DNA of 53,455 nucleotides from Candidatus Reconcilbacillus cellulovorans (GTDB taxonomy: Bacteria; Bacillota; Bacilli; Paenibacillales; Reconciliibacillaceae). The stretch lies in assembly GCA_002507565.1 (NCBI GenBank), contig MOXJ01000018.1, forward strand, positions 1-53,455, in the 5' to 3' direction. The translations under genes and the position numbers were made by a program. The notes under the pieces were generated by a model that did not search any database, had not been told where the DNA came from, and saw nothing but the letters and a program-made list of their open reading frames with translations. Each line of letters opens with the position of its first letter. Within the stretch, counting starts at the first letter, position 1. This document shows positions 26,533-34,968 of the stretch, piece after piece.

Positions 26533-26703
26533 CGAACTCCCCCTTCCCGGACGCCCGATTGAGATACCGGACGGATGCCGAGTTCCGTCGAAACAATCAT
26601 TCTTCCGTCCGCCTTGTGAAAAGATGCACGTAATCGGGCGAAACGAGCCCGCTTCCGGCCCTTTTGCCTGTTATCGCCATTATCGCACGGCCGCGAACGG
26701 GGT

Positions 26704-28035
26704 TCAAGCCGGCCCGCGCCCTTTCAATCGTTCCGGCAAAACATCGTTGCCGACGACGTCGTCGAGCGTCTCCCGCTTGACGACAACGTCCGCCGCCCCG
26801 TCACGGACGAAAACGACCGCAGGCCTGCGCAGCCGGTTGTAATTGCTCGCCATCGAATACTGATAAGCGCCGGAACAAAAAACGGCGAGCAGATCACCCG
26901 GCCGCGGATCCGGCAGCCGGCAGTCGCGAATGAGCATGTCGCCGCTTTCACAACATTTTCCGGCAACCGTGACGACCGTGTCCGCCGGTTCATTCGCGCG
27001 GTTGGCTAAAATCGCTTCGTAACGGGCGCCGTACAACGCCGGCCGTGGGTTGTCGGCCATGCCGCCGTCGACGGCGACGTATCGACGGATGCCTGGAATT
27101 TCTTTCCAAGATCCGATTGTATAGAGCGCCGTGCCGGCTTCGCCGACGACGCTTCGGCCGGGTTCGACCCATACTTCCGGCAACGGGTAGCCCTCGATCC
27201 GCCCGAATGCCGTGCGCACCGCATCCGTAACGGCACGGATGTAATCGGATACCGCGAGCGGCCGGTCTTCCTCCGTATAGCGGATGCCGAATCCGCCGCC
27301 GACGTTGACGACGGAAAAGGTAACACCTGTACGTTCGCGCGCGCGGGCGGCGAGTTGGCCGAGTTTTTCCGCAGTCGCCCGGAATCCCGCCGTTTCGAAA
27401 ATTTGTGAACCGATATGGGCGTGTACGCCGACGACCTCCATCGTCTCCATCCGCACCGCCTCTTCCAGCGCGCGGTCGGCCGCCCCGCTTTCGAGATCGA
27501 ATCCGAATTTCGTGTCGGTCTGGCCCGTCATCACGTATTCATGCGTATGCGCCTCGACGCCCGGCGCGACTCTCAACAACACCCGAACCTTGACGCCTCG
27601 ACGCCGAGCGACGTCGCACAAAACTTCCATTTCATGGAAATTATCGACGACGAAACAGCCCACCCTCGCGCCGACGGCCATGTCGATTTCGTCCGGCGAC
27701 TTGTTATTGCCGTGAAAATGAATCCGCTCCGGCGGAAAACCCGCGCGCAGCGCCGTATACAGCTCCCCCTCGGACACGACGTCGAGCGACAGCCCTTCTT
27801 CGGCGACGACCCGGCACATCGCCATCGTGCAGAACGCTTTCGACGCGTAGGCGACCTGAAACGGCACGCCGGAGCTGCGAAAAGCGTCGACAAACTCGCG
27901 GCATTTTTGCCGGATGAGCGCTTCGTCATAAATGTAAAGCGGCGTTCCGTACACCCGCGCCAGCTCGGTCACGTCGCAGCCGCCGATTTCAAGATGCCCC
28001 CGCTCGTTGATCCGGCTTGTCCCGCGCAACCGCAT
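26704..28035 (-). CDS. lysA: Diaminopimelate decarboxylase
   Basis: 443 residues, a fold-III PLP enzyme. The PLP lysine is in AYASKAF near residue 62, the glycine loop in NVGGGFGIRY, EPGRS binds phosphate, and the active-site cysteine segment is KCCESGD. It converts meso-diaminopimelate to lysine. The ATG has GAGGGG 7 bases upstream. It follows spoVAF, as in B. subtilis, where lysA can be expressed from the spoVA locus. The 171 bases to ribD contain no gene. Confidence 0.96.
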   Translation of the reverse strand: MRLRGTSRINERGHLEIGGCDVTELARVYGTPLYIYDEALIRQKCREFVDAFRSSGVPFQVAYASKAFCTMAMCRVVAEEGLSLDVVSEGELYTALRAGFPPERIHFHGNNKSPDEIDMAVGARVGCFVVDNFHEMEVLCDVARRRGVKVRVLLRVAPGVEAHTHEYVMTGQTDTKFGFDLESGAADRALEEAVRMETMEVVGVHAHIGSQIFETAGFRATAEKLGQLAARARERTGVTFSVVNVGGGFGIRYTEEDRPLAVSDYIRAVTDAVRTAFGRIEGYPLPEVWVEPGRSVVGEAGTALYTIGSWKEIPGIRRYVAVDGGMADNPRPALYGARYEAILANRANEPADTVVTVAGKCCESGDMLIRDCRLPDPRPGDLLAVFCSGAYQYSMASNYNRLRRPAVVFVRDGAADVVVKRETLDDVVGNDVLPERLKGRGPA

Positions 28036-28118
28036 AAAATTTCCCCTCGTCCGAAATCCGTTTTCCTTAAAACCTTATCACAAATCGGCGGCTTATCGCA
28101 ATCACTCGGCTTTTCCCG

Positions 28119-29702
28119 CTACGACGGCTGCCGCGACGGGTCGACGGGACGGGTTACGCTCGGGCGGTCGCCCTGAAAGCGAACGGGCCGCCGCAGCAGG
28201 ACATCGACGAGCGCCCTGAAATTAAACGGGATAAACGGCCACAAATACGGCGAACCGTACGAACGCCGCGTCGCCAGAAACGTCAGCCAGACGGCGGCCG
28301 CGACGACGAACCCGCACGCGCCGAAAAAACCGGCGGCCAACAACAAGCTCAGCCGCACGATCCGGTTGCCGAGGCTCAGCTCGTAGCTCGGCGTGGCGAA
28401 CATCCCCACGGCTGCGACCGACATCATCAGAATAACCTCGTTGTTGAACAATCCGGTCTTGACGGCAATTTCGCCGATCAAAATGGCGGCGACCAGCCCC
28501 ATCGCCGTCGTCAGCGGCGACGGCGTATGCACGGCCGCCATCCGCATCAGATCGATGCCGAGTTCAATCAAGACGAACTGAAGAAGCAGCGGCACCTTTC
28601 CCGGCTTTGCCGGCCCGAGAAATTCGAGGCCTTCCGGCTTGACCGGCATGTGGACGACCAAAAACCAAAGAGGAAGCAGGAAAAGCGAGACCAGAACCCC
28701 GAAATAACGCACCCAGCGAAGATATGTGCCGATGAACGGGCTTTGCCGATATTCCTCCGCGTGCTGCAAGTGATGAAAATAAGTCGACGGCAGCATCATG
28801 ACGCTCGGCGACGTGTCGACGAACACGATGACATGGCCTTCCAACAAATGCGCGCATACGACGTCCGGTCGTTCCGAATAGCGAACGTTAGGGAACGGGT
28901 TCCAACTTTGCCGGATGAGCGATTCTTCCAGTTGTTTCTCCGCGACCGGCAGTCCGTCGACCTTCACTTCCGCGATTCTCCGCTTGATCGCCCGGACGAG
29001 GTCGGGATCGGCGATGTCGCGGATATAGCCGACGGCGATATGTGTTTTCGTCCGTTCGCCGACCCGCATGACCTCGAATGTCAGCCTCGGGTCGCGTAGC
29101 CGGCGGCGAACGAGCGTCACATTGGTTAGAAGCGTCTCGACGAATCCGTCTCGGGAACCGCGCACGACGCGCTCCAGATCCGGTTCGTCGACGGAACGCG
29201 CGGGATATTTTCGCGTGTCGACGAGAACCGCTTTTTCCTCATGGCTGAGAAACAGTACGAGTTGACCGACCAGCGCGGCGTCGACCGCTTCGTCGAAATC
29301 CGACGTCACCTCGACCTGGGCGTGCGGGATTAGCTCGCGGACGACCGTCTGCAGCACAGACGGCCGCAAGTCTTCTTCCCGAGCCAGCGACAACCGGTGA
29401 AGCACCGTCGCGACCGTCACGTCGTTGACGAAGCCGTTCAGCACCAGCACCGCCGCGTCGCGACCGCCGACGGTCATTTCCCGGTAAATCACATCGAAGC
29501 TGACGTCCAGGCCCATCTTCTCCTGCAACGCTTTCCGGATCTCCGCAACCGACTTCGGGATATCTGACGTCTGTTTCCATTCCGACTCCCGCCGCGTCGT
29601 CGAAACAGGATCGCGTTCGAGCGCCTTACGATTCGCTTCGTCGATCAGCCTGCGGTCGGATGAACCGGACCGCCCGCGGTCGGACGCCATGTCGTCTGCC
29701 AT
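28119..29702 (-). CDS. spoVAF: Stage V sporulation protein AF (GerA-family membrane protein)
   Basis: 527 residues from ATG 29702 (AAAGGAG 10 bases upstream; the ATG at 29726 lacks a site). It has the GerA/SpoVAF architecture: an N-terminal soluble domain (about 50-290) and at least five membrane helices after residue 300, with PFIGTYLRWVRYFGVL and HTPSPLTTAMGL typical of the family. In Bacillus, SpoVAF acts with the spoVA channel in germination and forms complexes with germinant receptors. It is separated from spoVAB by 41 bases; the genes AC, AD and AE that normally sit between are missing here. Confidence 0.93.
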   Translation of the reverse strand: MADDMASDRGRSGSSDRRLIDEANRKALERDPVSTTRRESEWKQTSDIPKSVAEIRKALQEKMGLDVSFDVIYREMTVGGRDAAVLVLNGFVNDVTVATVLHRLSLAREEDLRPSVLQTVVRELIPHAQVEVTSDFDEAVDAALVGQLVLFLSHEEKAVLVDTRKYPARSVDEPDLERVVRGSRDGFVETLLTNVTLVRRRLRDPRLTFEVMRVGERTKTHIAVGYIRDIADPDLVRAIKRRIAEVKVDGLPVAEKQLEESLIRQSWNPFPNVRYSERPDVVCAHLLEGHVIVFVDTSPSVMMLPSTYFHHLQHAEEYRQSPFIGTYLRWVRYFGVLVSLFLLPLWFLVVHMPVKPEGLEFLGPAKPGKVPLLLQFVLIELGIDLMRMAAVHTPSPLTTAMGLVAAILIGEIAVKTGLFNNEVILMMSVAAVGMFATPSYELSLGNRIVRLSLLLAAGFFGACGFVVAAAVWLTFLATRRSYGSPYLWPFIPFNFRALVDVLLRRPVRFQGDRPSVTRPVDPSRQPS

Positions 29703-29743
29703 GTCCCGAGAACTCCTTTCTTTCAAACTCTCTTATTTTACTA

Positions 29744-30172
29744 TTAATGGAAAATAATCCAATCGAACAGAGAACCCGCCACTTTTCCCAGTACGACGGC
29801 CGTCAGCAGACAACCGACGGAAGCCTCCATGCGCAACCGTTTCGCCGTTATCGGGAAAACATTAAGCACTTCCGTCAGCGCCGCGGCCAGCATGCCGACG
29901 AACATACCGAAACCGAGGCCGACCCATGCCGTCGTCGGCGGCGGCAGACGGATCGACCAGCCTTCAAAATCCGCCGCGGTAAAAACGAGCGCGCCCGCGA
30001 CGATCGCGCTTTCGAACATCCACACCGAGGCGTACCGCCCTCCGAGGCCGCACAGCCGCATCAATCGCGGAACGATATCCAGCACGACGAGCAAGGCGAC
30101 GAGTCCGCCGCCGACGACAAACCCTCCTGCTAATCCGACCATAACGATACAAAAGAAGGAAACTAAATTCAT
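29744..30172 (-). CDS. spoVAB: Stage V sporulation protein AB
   Basis: 142 residues with about four membrane helices and the GLAGGFVVGGGLVALLVVL start characteristic of SpoVAB. It belongs to the inner-membrane proteins that move dipicolinic acid into the forespore and out at germination. Its ATG overlaps the spoVAA stop (ATGA), with GGGGGAGGAG upstream, so translation is coupled. Full length compared with B. subtilis (141). Confidence 0.93.
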   Translation of the reverse strand: MNLVSFFCIVMVGLAGGFVVGGGLVALLVVLDIVPRLMRLCGLGGRYASVWMFESAIVAGALVFTAADFEGWSIRLPPPTTAWVGLGFGMFVGMLAAALTEVLNVFPITAKRLRMEASVGCLLTAVVLGKVAGSLFDWIIFH

Positions 30173-30831
30173 CTATTCTCCTCCCCCGGATCCGGTGCCT
30201 GCCGACCGTTCGTCTCGCGTCTTCGACGGTACTCTTCTGCAACCAGATACTGATCCATGCCCTGTTCGTACAAAAACATTTCGATTTCCAGCGGGCTCGG
30301 CTCATCGCTGAATTTTTTCTTGAATACATGATTGAAAAAAAGCACCATGCCCGCGCCGAGACCGATCGAGTACGGGATTTGCAGCCAATACGGCCGTTCG
30401 GCGTCGACGCCCGTCATCATCTTGTACACCCGCCGGTGAACTTGCGGCATGCCGACGTCTTCGTGAAAGTTCATGATGGCAAGCCCTGAACCGAGAAAAA
30501 GCAACACCCACATCAAGCCGACCAATGCGACGTTCGGCCGTCGCCCCGGGCGAACGATTTCGACGAGCGAATACGGATCGCCGACGTGCTCGACCGTCAC
30601 ACCGGGTTCCGCCCGACGGACGGCGCCGACGACGTCCAGGGCGTCGACGACCGCCCAAACTCCATCTTCCGCACCCGTCCGGCGGACGACGACTTCGCGC
30701 AGCCGACGTTCCGTTTCCGGCCGCTCCGCCAAAATGCCGGCGACGTCGCCGACGGTGATCGGCATTCCCCGCGTAACACACGCTCGCCGGCGCATCCGCA
30801 CGAATACCGTTTCTTCCGCCTTCGTCGTCAC
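30169..30831 (-). CDS. spoVAA: Stage V sporulation protein AA
   Basis: 220 residues. The N-terminal soluble domain (1-85) is followed by two helices; GSGLAIMNFHEDVGM and SIGLGAGMVLFFNHVFKKK match SpoVAA closely. The GTG at 30831 has GGAGG about 10 bases upstream and leaves an N-terminus like B. subtilis SpoVAA (206 aa); an ATG at 30858 has no ribosome binding site. It is first of spoVAA-spoVAB-spoVAF, read divergently from gap. Confidence 0.93.
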   Translation of the reverse strand: MTTKAEETVFVRMRRRACVTRGMPITVGDVAGILAERPETERRLREVVVRRTGAEDGVWAVVDALDVVGAVRRAEPGVTVEHVGDPYSLVEIVRPGRRPNVALVGLMWVLLFLGSGLAIMNFHEDVGMPQVHRRVYKMMTGVDAERPYWLQIPYSIGLGAGMVLFFNHVFKKKFSDEPSPLEIEMFLYEQGMDQYLVAEEYRRRRETNGRQAPDPGEENR

Positions 30832-30960
30832 CGCTCGGATCCCTCCTCCGGACGACATTCTATCGCCCGCATCGGTTAGGATGCTCCGAAACGGCTTTCG
30901 CCATCACGACATTATAAATAACACCTTTCACACAAATAAATCATTTTATTTCGCCGATAT

Positions 30961-31001
30961 CGCAATATTTATTGCGTCATATTTATTCAAGATGCTATAA
31001 T
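30961..31001 (+). promoter_or_regulatory. gap promoter with palindromic operator overlapping the -35
   Basis: TTGCGT (30972) and TATAAT (30996) are spaced by 18 bases. A perfect 16-base palindrome, CGCAATATTTATTGCG (30961-30976), covers the -35 box, so a dimeric repressor bound there would block polymerase. The regulator is not identifiable; candidates by role would be glycolysis/gluconeogenesis switches such as CcpN- or CggR-like proteins. Confidence 0.65.
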
Positions 31002-31036
31002 AAAGACGCCATAAACGACCGGAAAGGAGCATCGCA

Positions 31037-32098
31037 ATGGAAACAGCCGTCGGCATCAACGGAATGGGGCGGATCGGGCGGCTGATCTTCCGCCGGGCGT
31101 TCGGACCGGATGCGCCCGACGGGTTGCGCGTCACCGCCGTCAACTCAATCCATCCGGCCGAAACGGTGGCCCATCTGCTGAAATACGACAGCGTCCACGG
31201 CACCTGGGGGGCCGACGTCCGAACCGACGGCCCCAACCTCGTTGTCGACGGCCGGCCCGTTCGCGTATTCAACCGGCAAAACCCCGCGGAGATTGAATGG
31301 TCGGAAGCCGGCGTCGACATCGTGATCGAAGCGACGGGAAAATTTCTGGACCGAAACGCGGTTTCCTCCCACTTGCGCAGCGGCGTCTCGCGCGTCGTCG
31401 TGACTGCTCCCGGAAAATCGCTTGATCTGACAGTCGTCATGGGCGTCAACGAAACGGCGTACGACCCGTCGAGACACGTCCTGCTTTCCGCTTCCTCATG
31501 CACGACCACGTGTGCAGCGACCGTGCTCGCCGTGCTTGATCGCGCCTTCGGCGTCCGTGGTGCCTGGGTCACGACGGTTCACAGCTACACGAGCGATCAA
31601 CGCCATCTCGACAACCCGCACAAAGACCTCCGCCGTGCCCGTGCTTGCACGTTGTCGATCGTCCCGACGTCGACCGGTATCGGCCGATCGTTGGCCGACG
31701 TGCTGCCCCATCTGGCGTCTTCCGTGCGCGGTATCGCCGTCCGCGTGCCGACGCCCGACGTCTCGCTGGTCGACATGACCGTCACCCTTACCCACGTTGT
31801 AGACGCCGACGACATTCGGGCGGCGTTCCGCGAAGCCTCGGGCGGAAGATGGTCGCGGTACGTCGGCTATACCGACCTTCCGCTCGTTTCCGCCGATTTC
31901 ATCGGAAACGACAAGTCTGCCGTTATCGACGGAGCTTCGGTCGAAACCGTCGGCGATCAGGCGAAAATTCTGGCATGGTACGACAACGAATGGGGTTACG
32001 CCTGCCGGGTGCTCGACCTCGTCCGTTACATCTCCGACTTGCAACCGGAAAGGAGGGAATGCGCATGCACGTCCGGCAGCTCGAACTCGGAACATTGA
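31037..32098 (+). CDS. gap: Glyceraldehyde-3-phosphate dehydrogenase
   Basis: 353 residues: N-terminal Rossmann domain (GINGMGRIGRLIFRR) and catalytic domain with cysteine in SSCTTTC near residue 155, the HSYTSDQ loop and the C-terminal WYDNEWGYACRV. The usual motif is ASCTTNC; the asparagine is replaced by threonine here and the leading S is different, an unusual change near the nucleophile. AAAGGAG precedes the ATG. The C-terminal 12 codons overlap the SR1P-type gene. It is in an operon with ppdK, which favours a gluconeogenic (GapB-like) or PPi-dependent glycolytic role; the direction cannot be proved from sequence. Confidence 0.92.
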   Translation: METAVGINGMGRIGRLIFRRAFGPDAPDGLRVTAVNSIHPAETVAHLLKYDSVHGTWGADVRTDGPNLVVDGRPVRVFNRQNPAEIEWSEAGVDIVIEATGKFLDRNAVSSHLRSGVSRVVVTAPGKSLDLTVVMGVNETAYDPSRHVLLSASSCTTTCAATVLAVLDRAFGVRGAWVTTVHSYTSDQRHLDNPHKDLRRARACTLSIVPTSTGIGRSLADVLPHLASSVRGIAVRVPTPDVSLVDMTVTLTHVVDADDIRAAFREASGGRWSRYVGYTDLPLVSADFIGNDKSAVIDGASVETVGDQAKILAWYDNEWGYACRVLDLVRYISDLQPERRECACTSGSSNSEH

Positions 32099-32241
32099 TC
32101 TGTGCTCAGTGCAACCGGATTCTTGACACATTCGACACGGAAAAGGTGACCGTCTACTACGGCGTGTGCCCCGAACCGAACGATTGCCGTTCTCGGGACA
32201 ACCACGCCGAATCGAATCGACGGGAGGACTTCGAACGGTGA
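32065..32241 (+). CDS. SR1P-family GapA-binding peptide
   Basis: 58 residues, starting MHVRQLELGTLICAQCNRI and followed by EKVTVYYGVC and a final cysteine (DC). GTLICAQC, then EKV..YYG, then C is the pattern of SR1P, the small protein encoded on the B. subtilis SR1 RNA that binds GapA and promotes RNase J1 activity. AAAGGAGG lies 8 bases before ATG 32065 (a second ATG at 32059 is too close). It overlaps the end of gap in another frame and its TGA overlaps the ppdK GTG. Four cysteines suggest a zinc site. Being embedded directly after gap supports a physical partnership. Confidence 0.82.
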   Translation: MHVRQLELGTLICAQCNRILDTFDTEKVTVYYGVCPEPNDCRSRDNHAESNRREDFER

Positions 32242-34919
32242 GTTTGCGCAAGTGGATCTACGCGTTTGAAGAAGGCGACGTGTCCATGAAGCCGTTGCTC
32301 GGAGGCAAAGGCGCCAACCTGGCCGACATGACGCGCGCCGGACTGCCGGTTCCGCCGGGGTTTACGATCACGACCGACGCTTGCCGCGCTTTTTACGAGA
32401 AAGGAGAAAAACTGCCCGACGGTCTGCCGGAACAACTCAGGACGGCCGTCGCCGAGCTGGAACGCCGCACCGGCCGTGCGTTCGGCGGCATCGACCGCCC
32501 GCTGCTCGTATCGGTCCGTTCCGGCGCGGTGACGTCGATGCCCGGGATGATGGACACGATCCTGAACGTCGGGCTCAACGACGCAACTGTCGAAGGGCTC
32601 GCCGCCGAAACCGGCAATCCGCGGTTTGCCCGCGACTGTTACCGACGATTGATCGAAATGTTCGGCAACGTCGTGTTCGGCATCGAAGCCCGGGCGTTCG
32701 ACCGCGCGAAGGAGGAAGTGAAGCTCCGCTACCGTGTGCACGAAGATACCGGCATCCCCGAGGAGGGACTCCGGGAGCTGGTGGAACGCTACCGCACGCT
32801 CATCCGGGAAAAGACGAGACGCGATTTTCCGCAGAACGCGCACGAACAGCTGCTTTTGGCCGTCGAAGCCGTCTTCCGCTCCTGGAACAACCCGCGGGCG
32901 ATCGTCTACCGGAAAGCGCACCGCATTCCAGACGACCAGGGAACGGCGGTCAACATCCAGGCGATGGTGTTCGGCAATCTCGGCGACGACAGCGGCACGG
33001 GCGTCGTGTTTACGCGCGACCCTTCCACCGGCCTGCGCGCGCTTTTCGGCGAATACTTGCCGAACGCACAGGGCGAGGACGTCGTCGCCGGAATCCGGAC
33101 GCCGATGCCGATCGCGCGGTTGAAAACCGACTTTCCCGATGTCTACGCGCAGCTCGTCCGGCTCGCAGAACAGCTCGAACGCCGTTACCGCGACATGCAG
33201 GACGTCGAATTTACGGTCGAGCGCGGCCGGCTGTACCTGCTCCAGACGCGTTCCGGCAAACGGACGGCCCGCGCGGCGGTCCGCATCGCGGCCGATCTCG
33301 TCCGCGAAGGTCTGATTTCGAAAGAAGAGGCGCTCATGCGGATCGAACCGTCACATCTCGACGGCCTGCTGCACCGGTCGATCGACGAAAACGGCCCGCT
33401 CGACGTCGTCGCCGAAGGGTTGCCCGCCTCGCCGGGGGCGGCGTCAGGCCGCATCGCGTTCGACGCCGACACCGCCGTCGAACGTTCCAAAACCGGCGAA
33501 CCGGTCCTGCTCGTCCGTCCCGAGACGACGCCGGACGACATCCACGGCGTCATCGCTGCCGAAGGCGTGCTGACCACGCGCGGCGGCATGACGAGCCATG
33601 CGGCGGTCGTCGCCCGAGGCATGGGCAAACCGTGCGTCTGCGGCTGCGAGTCGGTGCGGATCGACGAACGGGAACGGGTTCTGGTCGCGGGGGGACGCAT
33701 TTTTCGCGAAGGCGACTGGCTGTCGATCGACGGGTCGACCGGCAGGGTCATCGCCGGACGCGTGTCGCTGAAAGAGCCGGAATTGTCCGAAGAACTGGAA
33801 CTTTTGCTGTCGTGGGCCGATGAAGTCAAGCGGCTGTCCGTCCGCGCCAACGCCGACACGCCCGAAGACGCGGCGAGAGCCCGCCGGTTCGGCGCCGAAG
33901 GCATCGGGCTGTGCCGTACGGAGCACATGTTTTTGTCGCCGGAACGGCTGCCCGTCGTCCGGTCGATGATTCTCGACGAAGGCAAGCGGCGCGAGGAAGC
34001 GCTGGCACGGTTACTGGAACTGCAGCAGAGCGACTTCGAGGCGATTTTTGAGGCGATGGACGGCCTTCCGGTCACCGTCCGGCTGCTCGACCCGCCGCTG
34101 CATGAATTTCTGCCCGACCTGGAAACGCTTCTTCTCCGCAGGCAGCGCCTCGACTTCACCGCCGACGGGGCCGACGGCGCCGACGCGGAGCCGGAGCGCG
34201 AAGAGCTCGACCGGCTCATCCGCGCCGTCCGGCAACACCGCGAGTCGAACCCGATGCTCGGCCTACGCGGCTGCCGTCTCGGCGTCGTCCGGCCGGACAT
34301 TTACGAAATGCAAGTGCGCGCGATTTTCCGCGCCGCGAAGGCGTGTTCGGCGCGAGGCGTCGACGTACGGCCCGAAATCATGGTACCGCTCGTCGGAATC
34401 CCCGGCGAACTGCGCTTTTTCCGCGAGATGATCGACCGGATCGCCGGCGAGGAACTCGGCGAATCGCGCGGCCGGCCGCCCTACCGGGTCGGCACGATGA
34501 TCGAAGTGCCGAGGGCGGCGCTCGTCGCGGACGCGATTGCTGAATACGCCGATTTTTTCTCGTTCGGCACGAACGACCTGACGCAGATGACGTTCGGCTT
34601 CAGCCGCGACGACGCGGAAAACAAATTTCTCGGCGCCTATCTGGAACGCGGCCTCTTGACCGACAACCCGTTTCAGACGCTGGACGCCGACGGCGTCGGC
34701 CGGCTCGTCCGGTTCGCCGTCGAACGCAGTAAAGCCGTGCGGCCGGATCTGAAAACGAGCATCTGCGGCGAACACGGCGGCGACCCGAATTCGATCCGGT
34801 TTTGCCACAACGCCGGTCTCGACGCCGTCAGCTGTTCGCCGTACCGCGTCCCGCTGGCACGCGTGGCGGCCGCCCAGGCTGCGATCGAGGCGGGACGTAA
34901 AGTTGAGACGAAAAGTTGA
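32238..34919 (+). CDS. ppdK: Pyruvate, phosphate dikinase
   Basis: 893 residues, full length. ATP-grasp domain (1-340; SVRSGAVTSMPGMMDT), phosphohistidine swivel domain with the catalytic histidine in GGMTSHAAVVARGMGKPC (about residue 457), and TIM-barrel PEP domain (about 520-880; SFGTNDLTQM). It interconverts pyruvate, ATP and phosphate with PEP, AMP and pyrophosphate. The GTG overlaps the preceding stop (GTGA), with GGGAGG 10 bases upstream. Co-transcription with gap and the SR1P gene suggests coordinated control of lower glycolysis or gluconeogenesis. Confidence 0.96.
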   Translation: MSLRKWIYAFEEGDVSMKPLLGGKGANLADMTRAGLPVPPGFTITTDACRAFYEKGEKLPDGLPEQLRTAVAELERRTGRAFGGIDRPLLVSVRSGAVTSMPGMMDTILNVGLNDATVEGLAAETGNPRFARDCYRRLIEMFGNVVFGIEARAFDRAKEEVKLRYRVHEDTGIPEEGLRELVERYRTLIREKTRRDFPQNAHEQLLLAVEAVFRSWNNPRAIVYRKAHRIPDDQGTAVNIQAMVFGNLGDDSGTGVVFTRDPSTGLRALFGEYLPNAQGEDVVAGIRTPMPIARLKTDFPDVYAQLVRLAEQLERRYRDMQDVEFTVERGRLYLLQTRSGKRTARAAVRIAADLVREGLISKEEALMRIEPSHLDGLLHRSIDENGPLDVVAEGLPASPGAASGRIAFDADTAVERSKTGEPVLLVRPETTPDDIHGVIAAEGVLTTRGGMTSHAAVVARGMGKPCVCGCESVRIDERERVLVAGGRIFREGDWLSIDGSTGRVIAGRVSLKEPELSEELELLLSWADEVKRLSVRANADTPEDAARARRFGAEGIGLCRTEHMFLSPERLPVVRSMILDEGKRREEALARLLELQQSDFEAIFEAMDGLPVTVRLLDPPLHEFLPDLETLLLRRQRLDFTADGADGADAEPEREELDRLIRAVRQHRESNPMLGLRGCRLGVVRPDIYEMQVRAIFRAAKACSARGVDVRPEIMVPLVGIPGELRFFREMIDRIAGEELGESRGRPPYRVGTMIEVPRAALVADAIAEYADFFSFGTNDLTQMTFGFSRDDAENKFLGAYLERGLLTDNPFQTLDADGVGRLVRFAVERSKAVRPDLKTSICGEHGGDPNSIRFCHNAGLDAVSCSPYRVPLARVAAAQAAIEAGRKVETKS

Positions 34920-34935
34920 AGTACACGGACAACGA

Positions 34936-34963
34936 TAGGAGGGGGAAGCCATGCCCCCTCCTA
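34936..34963. terminator. Symmetric hairpin between convergent ppdK and sigF
   Basis: A perfect 10-bp stem (TAGGAGGGGG / CCCCCTCCTA) with an 8-base loop sits between the two convergent stops. Neither strand has a T tract after it, so it may be a bidirectional transcript end or an mRNA-stabilising 3' hairpin rather than a classical terminator. Confidence 0.6.
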
Positions 34964-34968
34964 AACCA

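Noticed and set aside
30905-30945. Sigma-G promoter for spoVAA
   Set aside because: A TATAAT-like box and TGATTT lie upstream on the minus strand, but neither matches the sigma-G consensus well enough.
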